From Microcaldota archaeon (lineage in GTDB: Archaea > Micrarchaeota > Micrarchaeia > Micrarchaeales > CABMGC01), in NCBI GenBank assembly GCA_021804305.1, contig JAJZKF010000037.1, forward strand, positions 1-5,746: DNA of 5,746 nucleotides. Direction: 5' to 3'. Below are positions 1 through 4,433 of the stretch, piece by piece. How positions within the stretch are numbered: position 1 is the stretch's first letter; the number at the start of each line of letters is the position of its first letter. The position numbers were made by a program, and so were the translations under genes. The notes under the pieces were generated by a model, which did no database searches, was not told where the DNA came from, and worked only from the letters and a program-made list of their open reading frames with translations.

Positions 1-85
1 CGTAAAGCAGCCTTCCTACCGTCGTTGACTTTCCATGGTCTACGTGTCCTATGAAAATCAAATTCATGTGTGGTTTTTCCGACAT
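1..85 (-). CDS. tuf: Elongation factor 1-alpha (aEF1A), N-terminal fragment cut by window edge
   Basis: This is the start of the translational GTPase that delivers aminoacyl-tRNA to the ribosome. Only 28 codons are inside the window. They read [20 protein letters not shown] and continue TTVGRLLY. The P-loop GHVDHGKST is at residues 13-21, the G1 nucleotide-binding motif of EF-Tu/EF1A proteins. ATG at 85 is supported by an AAGGTG ribosome binding site five bases upstream. The reading frame continues leftward out of the window. The remainder of domain I (NKxD and other GTPase motifs) is not visible. Domains II and III of an EF1A lie on the opposite strand at 3192-3950, and this piece probably belongs to the same gene. 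GC content here (about 44%) is lower than in the C-terminal piece, so origin from a second strain or copy cannot be excluded. Confidence 0.93.
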   Translation of the reverse strand, partial: MSEKPHMNLIFIGHVDHGKSTTVGRLLY

Positions 86-90
86 TTTTT

Positions 91-96
91 CACCTT
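91..96 (-). promoter_or_regulatory. Ribosome binding site of aEF1A
   Basis: On the minus strand the sequence is AAGGTG followed by five A residues and then ATG at 85. This matches the archaeal GGTG-type Shine-Dalgarno and fixes the aEF1A start. Confidence 0.75.
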
Positions 97-162
97 GTTG
101 AGCAAAAATTCCGCTAATCAGTGCATGTAAGCACAACTAGCGATTGTTGTTTTGAAGAGAAA

Positions 163-224
163 GAATATATACCTTGCACCTTCAAATCTCAGTAAGTTGA
201 TGTAGTAGCATATATTTATATTTT
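163..224 (-). promoter_or_regulatory. Candidate TATA boxes upstream of aEF1A
   Basis: Two AT-only elements on the minus strand could serve as archaeal TATA boxes: GGTATATATTC at 163-173 and AAAATATAAATATA at 211-224. With a start site about 25 bases downstream, the first would give a leader of about 55 bases and the second about 100 bases. The intergenic stretch 86-299 holds no tRNA or open frame that I can support, so it is best read as the promoter and leader of aEF1A. Which box is used cannot be told from sequence. Confidence 0.4.
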
Positions 225-299
225 GCGGTATGCGCAGCGTTACTCTCTTAGTCCATCTTGCACTGTGGGTGAGTCGAAGATTGGGCCCAAGTTACTTTC

Positions 300-704
300 T
301 TAGATGAATAATCTGACCCTATTTCTAATAGAGATAAGTAATATACAAACTGCTAGAACTACCCAGAATAGGTATAGATTGTCGAATATGTCCGCTACTA
401 TTGTACTTAGAAAAAATATACCAATGAACATCAAAACCAGATGAAAGGCTTTACTCCGACTCTTTTGTACCTGCTGTTGGTACTCTTTTTCAGTCTTAAC
501 ACCTGCTTTCTTTAGAGTTTCATTTTTAACTCTCTTGGCTTCTTTAGGATGTCTGTTGTAATAATATTTTTTAACGAAGGAATCGAGAAATATAAAAAGA
601 GCAAAGCCCACTACGCCTCCCGCTAACCAACCAGTAAATAATGCTATCAGAATCCAGATGCTCCCGAGTATTAGCAATCGATATTGCCAGAGCTTCATTA
701 ACAT
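300..704 (-). CDS. Small four-helix membrane protein, unrecognised
   Basis: This 134-residue protein is not recognised. Two hydrophobic blocks are visible, at about residues 8-43 and 87-126. Each is long enough for a helical hairpin, so about four membrane segments are likely. Between them lies a strongly basic hydrophilic loop (about residues 44-86, rich in Lys, Arg, Gln and Glu, including KKYYYNRHPKEAKR), which by the positive-inside rule should be cytoplasmic. There are no Cys pairs, catalytic motifs or obvious signal peptide. The start is uncertain: ATG at 704 (MLMKLW) and ATG at 698 are both possible, and neither has a convincing ribosome binding site. GC is about 35%, far below the helicase, antiporter and aEF1A C-terminal genes. 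It is oriented like the aEF1A start at 1-85 and lies 214 bases upstream of it. It could be a lineage-specific gene or acquired DNA. Confidence 0.7.
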   Translation of the reverse strand: MLMKLWQYRLLILGSIWILIALFTGWLAGGVVGFALFIFLDSFVKKYYYNRHPKEAKRVKNETLKKAGVKTEKEYQQQVQKSRSKAFHLVLMFIGIFFLSTIVADIFDNLYLFWVVLAVCILLISIRNRVRLFI

Positions 705-735
705 CCCATTAGCTTATTGCTCCTAAAGTCTTTTA

Positions 736-834
736 TCTGCTCTTAAAGCGGGTTGATGAGCAGAATTTAGGGCAACGCCTGTATCAGCAGCGTTGCGCAC
801 ATGCCAAAAGAGAAATGCCGGGCGCGGCAATTTC
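736..834. ncRNA. Cluster of three hairpins; candidate structured RNA or leader
   Basis: Three stem-loops follow each other in the intergenic region between divergent genes. Stem 1 pairs TCTGCTC (736-742) with GAGCAGA (758-764). Stem 2 pairs GCAACGC (772-778) with GCGTTGC (790-796), and CTG/CAG extends it inside. Stem 3 pairs GAAATGCCG (812-820) with CGGCAATTTC (825-834), with one bulged A and a GGCG loop. The stretch is visibly richer in G and C than the DNA on either side, as structured RNAs often are in AT-rich archaeal DNA. Read on the minus strand it would be a leader for the membrane protein at 300-704. Read on the plus strand it would be a separate RNA. ACA triplets follow stems 2 and 3 on the plus strand, but no H/ACA guide pocket is evident. 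I do not recognise it as a known family. Confidence 0.3.
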
Positions 835-860
835 CTCGCACAGAAGATATTTATTCATTG

Positions 861-876
861 TATTATATTGCACACT
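861..876 (-). promoter_or_regulatory. Candidate TATA box directed leftward
   Basis: The minus strand contains GTGCAATATAATACAATG in this area, a plausible archaeal TATA element, with a second AT-rich element (GAATAAATATC) at 846-856. A start about 25 bases downstream would give a transcript that carries the three hairpins and then the membrane protein gene. Both are weak predictions made from base composition. Confidence 0.25.
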
Positions 877-893
877 TGTCAAAGGATTCCAAA

Positions 894-930
894 TCTTTAT
901 ATATTTATAAAGAGGAAGTATAATTGGTGA
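894..930 (+). promoter_or_regulatory. Promoter and ribosome binding site of the 119-residue gene
   Basis: A strong TATA element, CTTTATATATTTATAA, lies at 894-909. A start about 25 bases downstream would fall near 922-928, giving a very short leader. GGTGA at 926-930 lies four bases before ATG 935 and could act as the ribosome binding site if the transcript begins upstream of it. This is the clearest promoter in the window. Confidence 0.65.
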
Positions 931-934
931 ATCC

Positions 935-1294
935 ATGGCACAAACTATGAATAAAATGAGCGAGGGTGAGAATCTGAATAATAAGAAGTTGAGTAGTGCA
1001 AATAATGAACTGCTTGCTTCAATATTCGAACCTAAGGAAGAAAAATCAAAGAAAGAGAAGTTGGCAAATAAGGGCATGCAGAATTTGATAGAAGTTTTGG
1101 ACGACCAGGACGCATCTGCAAGGGAGCTAGAACTGTCACGGTCCATACTTGACAACTATCTCAGGCAGGGTGGTGCAGGAGCTGCGGATTTTGCACAAAA
1201 AGCTGTAAACAAATACAAAAAGTCTAAAGGCCCAGAGCACGAGTTTACGGCGGAATTTGATAAAGTAGCCAGCCTATTGAAGAATGCAAATTAG
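935..1294 (+). CDS. Hydrophilic 119-residue protein, unrecognised
   Basis: No family is recognised. The protein is soluble, without membrane segments or signal peptide. It is rich in Lys, Glu, Asp, Asn and Ala, and most of it looks alpha-helical. The first 45 residues are Asn- and Lys-rich and probably flexible (SEGENLNNKKLSSANNELL, then a KEEKSKKEK patch). A more ordered part runs from about residue 46 to the end, containing LIEVLDDQDASARELELSRS and a Gly/Ala turn, GGAGAA. There are no Cys residues and no metal or nucleotide motif. The strong TATA box at 894-909 and GGTGA at 926-930 support ATG 935 and expression. Internal ATGs at 950 and 959 are alternatives. GC is about 43%. It faces the antiporter convergently. 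A minus-strand open frame over 784-1155 is judged its antisense shadow. Confidence 0.72.
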   Translation: MAQTMNKMSEGENLNNKKLSSANNELLASIFEPKEEKSKKEKLANKGMQNLIEVLDDQDASARELELSRSILDNYLRQGGAGAADFAQKAVNKYKKSKGPEHEFTAEFDKVASLLKNAN

Positions 1295-1302
1295 GCGCAT
1301 GA

Positions 1303-1326
1303 ATAGGGAGGGTATTACCCTCCTAT
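1303..1326 (+). terminator. Hairpin downstream of the 119-residue gene, possible terminator
   Basis: The sequence ATAGGGAGGGT, a three-base ATT loop, then ACCCTCCTAT forms a GC-rich stem of about nine to ten pairs with one bulged G. It begins nine bases after the stop codon. No T tract follows directly, so it could instead stabilise the 3' end of the mRNA. The rest of the intergenic stretch to 1459 contains a weak five-pair hairpin (GCATT/AATGC, 1368-1384) and short T runs, and nothing else I can support. Confidence 0.4.
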
Positions 1327-1459
1327 CTGGGCAGCACTGCAGAGGGAAGGTTTTGGGGCGCACATCTGCATTTTATTGCAATGCTGTTCGTTGTTCCTGA
1401 TCTGCAGACAGGACAAAAGCGTATTTCCGGCAGTTTACTTGACTATGCCTTGTACCGCA

Positions 1460-2701
1460 TCAGTGCCTGTACCCCCAGAATATGCCGATCGTGTTCGCCA
1501 GGTTGGAGAACAGCACTACTAGGAATATTGTGTCGACGAATCCCGGTATGGCTATCCCAAGAGTCAGCGGCACGGCGGCTATGACAGTCGGGGCTAGGCC
1601 CCTGGATATGTTGAAGGATATGAAGGACTTCTCCCTCCTCGCCAGCTTTCCATCCTTCGATATGTAGTCGCTTAGTATCGGCATGAAGGCTACTCTAGCA
1701 AGCGCGAATATGGCGACGAAGCCGAATGATATTACAAGCATAACTGGGGTAACCTGGCTGACGCTGAAAAGGAGCCCGAGGTAAACGAAGAAGAAGGTGC
1801 TGACGAAGAACACTATCTCCTTCTGGTAGCTCTTTATGTGCTCAGCCTCGTCCCCAAGCGCGAAATGCCTCTGCAGGAATGTCGGTGTGTGCACGGACAA
1901 CGGCTTCTTGCTCCTCGCTCCAAGATTCGAGATCAGAAGCCCGAATATGAAGACGGTTATCGCGCCGTTGAATCCTATCTGCTGCGAGCCGCCGTATGTC
2001 GCGAGAACCATTGCGATTGTGAGCATCCACGTATAGCTCCTGCTCTGCTCCTCGAACCTGTTGAGAATGTAGAGCCAGAAGAGCGCGAATATCACCGCAA
2101 GAATAGCAGAGCCGAACAGGTTGCTCACCACTATCGAGGCTATCCCGCCAACGGTTACATTGCCTGACACCACTATCTGGAGAAGCACGAGAGGCACCAG
2201 AAGGGTGAGTATGTCCGACGCTATCGCCTCGAACCTTAGCGTCGTCTTGAGCTCCTCCGATATGCCGACCAGGCTGGTAAGCATCGGCACTATGACTGTG
2301 CTCGGCCCGGCGATGGCGAAGCCGAATATGAAAGCTATGAGGAGCTGGAAGTGCAGGACGAAGAACCCTATCAGCGATGATATGATACCGACGGCAAAGG
2401 TGAGGCCGAAGGTGTACTTGGAGGCGTTTTTGAGAACCTTGCGCAGCTCGGCGTAGTTCATGTTCAGCCCTACATCGAAAAGTATGAATGATACAGCCAC
2501 TCCGGTTATAAGCGAGCTGAGGCTGCTCACGAGGCTGCCGCTCCCGGTGCCTATTATGTGGAGCAGTGGCCCTATCAGCACTCCGATGAGCATGAGTGGC
2601 ATTATGTTTGCTATCTTGAGCTTGCTGAAGAGCGCGTTGAGTATGAACCCTATGAACACTATGCTCGCGAAGAACAGGAAGGCCAGGTTTCCGTTTATCA
2701 T
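1460..2701 (-). CDS. Cation/proton antiporter (CPA superfamily, NhaP/KefB-like)
   Basis: This 413-residue membrane protein of about 12 helices should exchange Na+ or K+ for H+ across the cytoplasmic membrane. The first helix (IASIV-like block, residues 6-24) is followed by LFDVGLNMNYAELRK at 74-88, the family's usual LLFEGGL-type segment. The unwound-helix region is AGPSTVIVP at 131-139, where NhaP proteins have a TDP-type motif. The ion-site helix carries FEAIASD at 157-163, with Glu158 and Asp163. Family members often have Asn-Asp here, and this protein has Ser-Asp. FNGAITVFIFGLL lies at 244-256 and SRGLAPTVIA at 366-375, with the conserved Arg367. The length is typical of membrane-only members, and no C-terminal TrkA-N or CBS domain is present. 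The start is ATG 2701 because GGTG at 2708-2711 is well spaced for it, while the in-frame GTG at 2710 overlaps that site. It lies 12 bases behind the helicase stop, so the two are probably cotranscribed. The ion is not determined by sequence. Confidence 0.9.
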   Translation of the reverse strand: MINGNLAFLFFASIVFIGFILNALFSKLKIANIMPLMLIGVLIGPLLHIIGTGSGSLVSSLSSLITGVAVSFILFDVGLNMNYAELRKVLKNASKYTFGLTFAVGIISSLIGFFVLHFQLLIAFIFGFAIAGPSTVIVPMLTSLVGISEELKTTLRFEAIASDILTLLVPLVLLQIVVSGNVTVGGIASIVVSNLFGSAILAVIFALFWLYILNRFEEQSRSYTWMLTIAMVLATYGGSQQIGFNGAITVFIFGLLISNLGARSKKPLSVHTPTFLQRHFALGDEAEHIKSYQKEIVFFVSTFFFVYLGLLFSVSQVTPVMLVISFGFVAIFALARVAFMPILSDYISKDGKLARREKSFISFNISRGLAPTVIAAVPLTLGIAIPGFVDTIFLVVLFSNLANTIGIFWGYRH

Positions 2702-2707
2702 CAGTCG

Positions 2708-2714
2708 CACCTTT
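2708..2714 (-). promoter_or_regulatory. Ribosome binding site deciding the antiporter start
   Basis: The minus strand reads AAAGGTG, six bases before ATG 2701, and touches the first base of the helicase stop codon. It favours ATG 2701 over the upstream in-frame GTG and suggests translation from a shared helicase-antiporter mRNA. Confidence 0.65.
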
Positions 2715-3196
2715 CAGAGCAGGCGTTGCCCGGCTCCATCCATATTGCTATCATAATGGTTAAATGCCTTTTTGGAGAGCGATTCGTTTATCTGAGAAAC
2801 TATGTCGTGCATCTTTCCCTCCCTGCTCTTAGATACAAGAAGATAGCGCTCGTCCTTTGTGCCGCGTGCCACCATTATCACAACGTTGCCGAAGTTCATC
2901 CTGCCTGCGCGTCCCATCCTCTGTATTGTCCGTATCTCGCTCGGGACAGGCTCGTAAAACACAACTGCATCTACGCCGGGTATGTCGAGCCCCTCTTCCG
3001 CTATAGATGTGGCTACCAGGACCCTGAACTTGCCGGCGCGGAAATCCGCTATCACCCTCTGCTGGTCTGCGATTGTGACGCCCTCCTTCTTGCCTACGAA
3101 CTGCATAGCGCTTATTCCGGACGAATTGAGCATCTCTGCAAGCTTCTGCGTGGTTGACCTGTACTGCGCGAAGACTATGACGCTGGAATTTGGATT
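2714..3196 (-). CDS. Hef/FANCM-like SF2 helicase, C-terminal fragment truncated at a junction
   Basis: This is the second RecA-like domain of a superfamily 2 helicase of the archaeal Hef (FANCM/Mph1) type, which unwinds branched DNA at stalled replication forks. About 160 residues remain. Motif IV appears as [10 protein letters not shown] right after the break. Motif V is [20 protein letters not shown], and motif VI is QRMGRAGR (2900-2923). [16 protein letters not shown] follows, a Hef-typical block. The protein ends about 40 residues later. No ERCC4 nuclease or helix-hairpin-helix domain follows, so this is a helicase-only form or one whose nuclease is a separate gene. The N-terminal half (Walker A, DEAH, motif III) is absent: at about 3188-3203 the sequence switches to aEF1A on the other strand. 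The open frame continues to 3667, but those upstream residues are antisense of aEF1A. The antiporter follows after 12 bases. Confidence 0.85.
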   Translation of the reverse strand, partial: NPNSSVIVFAQYRSTTQKLAEMLNSSGISAMQFVGKKEGVTIADQQRVIADFRAGKFRVLVATSIAEEGLDIPGVDAVVFYEPVPSEIRTIQRMGRAGRMNFGNVVIMVARGTKDERYLLVSKSREGKMHDIVSQINESLSKKAFNHYDSNMDGAGQRLL

Positions 3197-3203
3197 CAAG
3201 GTA
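3188..3203. other. Rearrangement junction between helicase (-) and aEF1A (+)
   Basis: Helicase homology, read on the minus strand, is convincing down to the LNPNSSV residues (3199-3179). aEF1A homology, read on the plus strand, is convincing from [11 protein letters not shown] (from 3192). The two therefore meet within about 16 bases, with the bases around 3192-3199 (GGATTCAA) compatible with either gene. That is what microhomology at a breakpoint looks like. No transposase, long inverted repeat or target duplication is seen here. Confidence 0.8.
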
Positions 3204-3950
3204 GACACGATAAAGTTCATACCATACTCCGCAATGGAGGGGTCAAATGTCGCGATGAAGCCGGAGAAGATGCCGTGGTACAACGGGCCAACGCTTCTTG
3301 AGGCGCTGGACATGCTCGAAATTCCAGCCAAGCCAACCGACAAGCCACTCAGGCTTCCAATACAGGACGTATACACCATATCAGGATTCGGAACAGTTCC
3401 GGTAGGAAGGGTAGAGACAGGCGTAATGAAGCCGGGAGACCAGATAATTATAATGCCGAGCGGAAAGAAGGCTGAAGTCAAGAGCATCGAGATGCACAAG
3501 CAGCAGCTGCCGAAGGCCGAGCCCGGAGACAACGTAGGATTCAACATAAAGGGCGTTGAGAAGAAGGACATAAAGAGGGGCGACGTAGTGGGCCCTGCAA
3601 GCAATCCGCCTATGGTAGCGGAGGAGTTCACAGCGCAGATAATAGTGCTGAACCACCCGAACGTCATAGCGAAGGGCTATACTCCCGTGTTCCACATACA
3701 CACTGCGCAGATAGCCTGCCAGTTCGTCGAGATACTTGAGAAGAAGGATCCGAAGACCGGCCAGGTCGTCGAGAAGAACCCGGAGACGATAAAGACGGGA
3801 GATTCCGCCCTCATAAGGGTCAAGCCGACAAAGCCGATAGTCATAGAGAAGTACAGCGACTTCAAGCAGCTCGGCAGGTTCGCAATAAGGGATATGGGAC
3901 AGACGATAGGCGCAGGAGTTGTCCTTGACGTCGTTCCGAAGAAGCAGTGA
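3192..3950 (+). CDS. tuf: Elongation factor 1-alpha (aEF1A), C-terminal fragment lacking its start
   Basis: This piece holds 252 codons covering the end of the GTPase domain and all of domains II and III. It begins [20 protein letters not shown], the stretch before the conserved [15 protein letters not shown] (about 3267-3311). Domain II begins at [20 protein letters not shown] (about 3348-3407), and [11 protein letters not shown] and [14 protein letters not shown] follow. Domain III includes ADR-like tRNA-binding surfaces: [17 protein letters not shown], then [20 protein letters not shown] and the terminal GQTIGAGVV block. Archaeal EF1A is usually about 425-435 residues, so about 175 residues, including the P-loop, are missing. 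The missing start is very probably the minus-strand piece at 1-85. No ribosome binding site or start is present at the break. The open frame that begins at 2982 is antisense helicase for its first 70 residues. rps10 follows after 14 bases. Confidence 0.93.
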   Translation, partial: GFKVDTIKFIPYSAMEGSNVAMKPEKMPWYNGPTLLEALDMLEIPAKPTDKPLRLPIQDVYTISGFGTVPVGRVETGVMKPGDQIIIMPSGKKAEVKSIEMHKQQLPKAEPGDNVGFNIKGVEKKDIKRGDVVGPASNPPMVAEEFTAQIIVLNHPNVIAKGYTPVFHIHTAQIACQFVEILEKKDPKTGQVVEKNPETIKTGDSALIRVKPTKPIVIEKYSDFKQLGRFAIRDMGQTIGAGVVLDVVPKKQ

Positions 3951-3956
3951 AGGGTG
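3951..3956 (+). promoter_or_regulatory. Ribosome binding site of rps10
   Basis: AGGGTG directly follows the aEF1A stop and lies eight bases before ATG 3965, supporting translation of uS10 from the aEF1A mRNA. Confidence 0.6.
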
Positions 3957-3964
3957 CGTGAACC

Positions 3965-4270
3965 ATGGGCAAGGCAAGCATAAAACTCGTAAGCACGAAC
4001 TCGAAGAGCATAGACACTATAGGCCAGCAGATCAAGGCGATAGCAGCCTCGATAAACGTGGCCTGCAGCGGTCCCATGCCTCTCCCGACAAGGAAGCTCA
4101 AGTTCTCCATGCGCAAAACGCCATGCGGAGACGGAAGCCACACCTACGAGAAGTGGGAGATAAGGTATCACAAGAGGCTCATAGAGATAGACGGCAACGA
4201 GCAGGTGCTTCGCCAGGTCATGAGGATACCAGTGCCTGACAATGTACAGATAGAGATAGGGCTTCGCTGA
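3965..4270 (+). CDS. rps10: 30S ribosomal protein uS10
   Basis: This 101-residue protein is the archaeal form of small-subunit protein S10, which sits in the head of the 30S subunit. Family features in order are KIKLVS-like KASIKLVSTNSKSID near the N-terminus and SGPMPLPTRKLKF at 35-47 (the loop that enters the subunit). Next are RKTPCGDGSHTYEKWEIRYH at 50-69 with HKRLIEID following, and the C-terminal QVMRIPVPDNVQIEI. Its length is normal for the family. It starts 14 bases after the aEF1A stop, and the EF1A-uS10 pair is a widely conserved archaeal arrangement, so both should be expressed from one promoter. In this window that promoter has been separated from it by the junction at about 3195. 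A T-rich terminator follows at 4284. Confidence 0.96.
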   Translation: MGKASIKLVSTNSKSIDTIGQQIKAIAASINVACSGPMPLPTRKLKFSMRKTPCGDGSHTYEKWEIRYHKRLIEIDGNEQVLRQVMRIPVPDNVQIEIGLR

Positions 4271-4283
4271 AAATCACGCTTGC

Positions 4284-4313
4284 TCTTTCCTTTTTTTCTT
4301 TTCCTATTTATTT
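4284..4313 (+). terminator. T-rich archaeal terminator after rps10
   Basis: Fourteen bases after the uS10 stop comes a pyrimidine stretch dominated by T, including runs of seven and four T residues (TTTTTTTCTTTT). Archaeal RNA polymerase terminates at such tracts without needing a hairpin. The rest of the intergenic stretch, 4314-4433, shows no gene. On the minus strand it is moderately T-rich at about 4344-4370, which may end the convergent ATP synthase transcript. Confidence 0.7.
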
Positions 4314-4433
4314 GGTTGACGAGGATTAGTGGAGCTTTGCGCTTCAGCAAGCAATCAAACAAATCGCAACAAGCGAGCGGCTGCTGCCCTGCATTTTCCC
4401 AATCTTTCAAGCATCAGCTGCAATTCTCTAGGC

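Noticed and set aside
281..290. Perfect ten-base palindrome TTGGGCCCAA
   Set aside because: Several ten-base palindromes are expected by chance in a window of this size, and it has no partner copy or extension.
86..299. Possible tRNA or CRISPR content in the leader region, and C/D box RNA near 751-760 (TTGATGA)
   Set aside because: No T-arm, cloverleaf or repeat-spacer pattern was found, and no D box (CTGA) follows the C-like box at a suitable distance.
784..1155. Minus-strand open frame of 123 residues overlapping the 119-residue gene
   Set aside because: It is antisense to a gene with a clear TATA box and ribosome binding site, has a Ser/Phe/Leu-rich shadow composition, and crosses the promoter region and hairpin 3.
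1836..2756. Several open frames of 60-111 residues over the antiporter on both strands
   Set aside because: They overlap conserved antiporter motifs in other frames and show no independent start signals.
3188..3203. Insertion sequence or transposon as cause of the junction
   Set aside because: No transposase, terminal inverted repeats or target duplication are visible. Two ordinary genes simply meet.
3192..3544. Eight-base direct repeat GGATTCAA at the junction (3192-3199) and at 3537-3544
   Set aside because: Too short to mean much. The second copy is ordinary aEF1A coding sequence and does not fit the inversion geometry.
3381..3977. Minus-strand open frame of 198 residues
   Set aside because: It lies antisense to well-conserved aEF1A coding sequence. 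It is rich in Tyr, Leu and Arg, as expected from reading AGG/ATA/GAG codons backwards.
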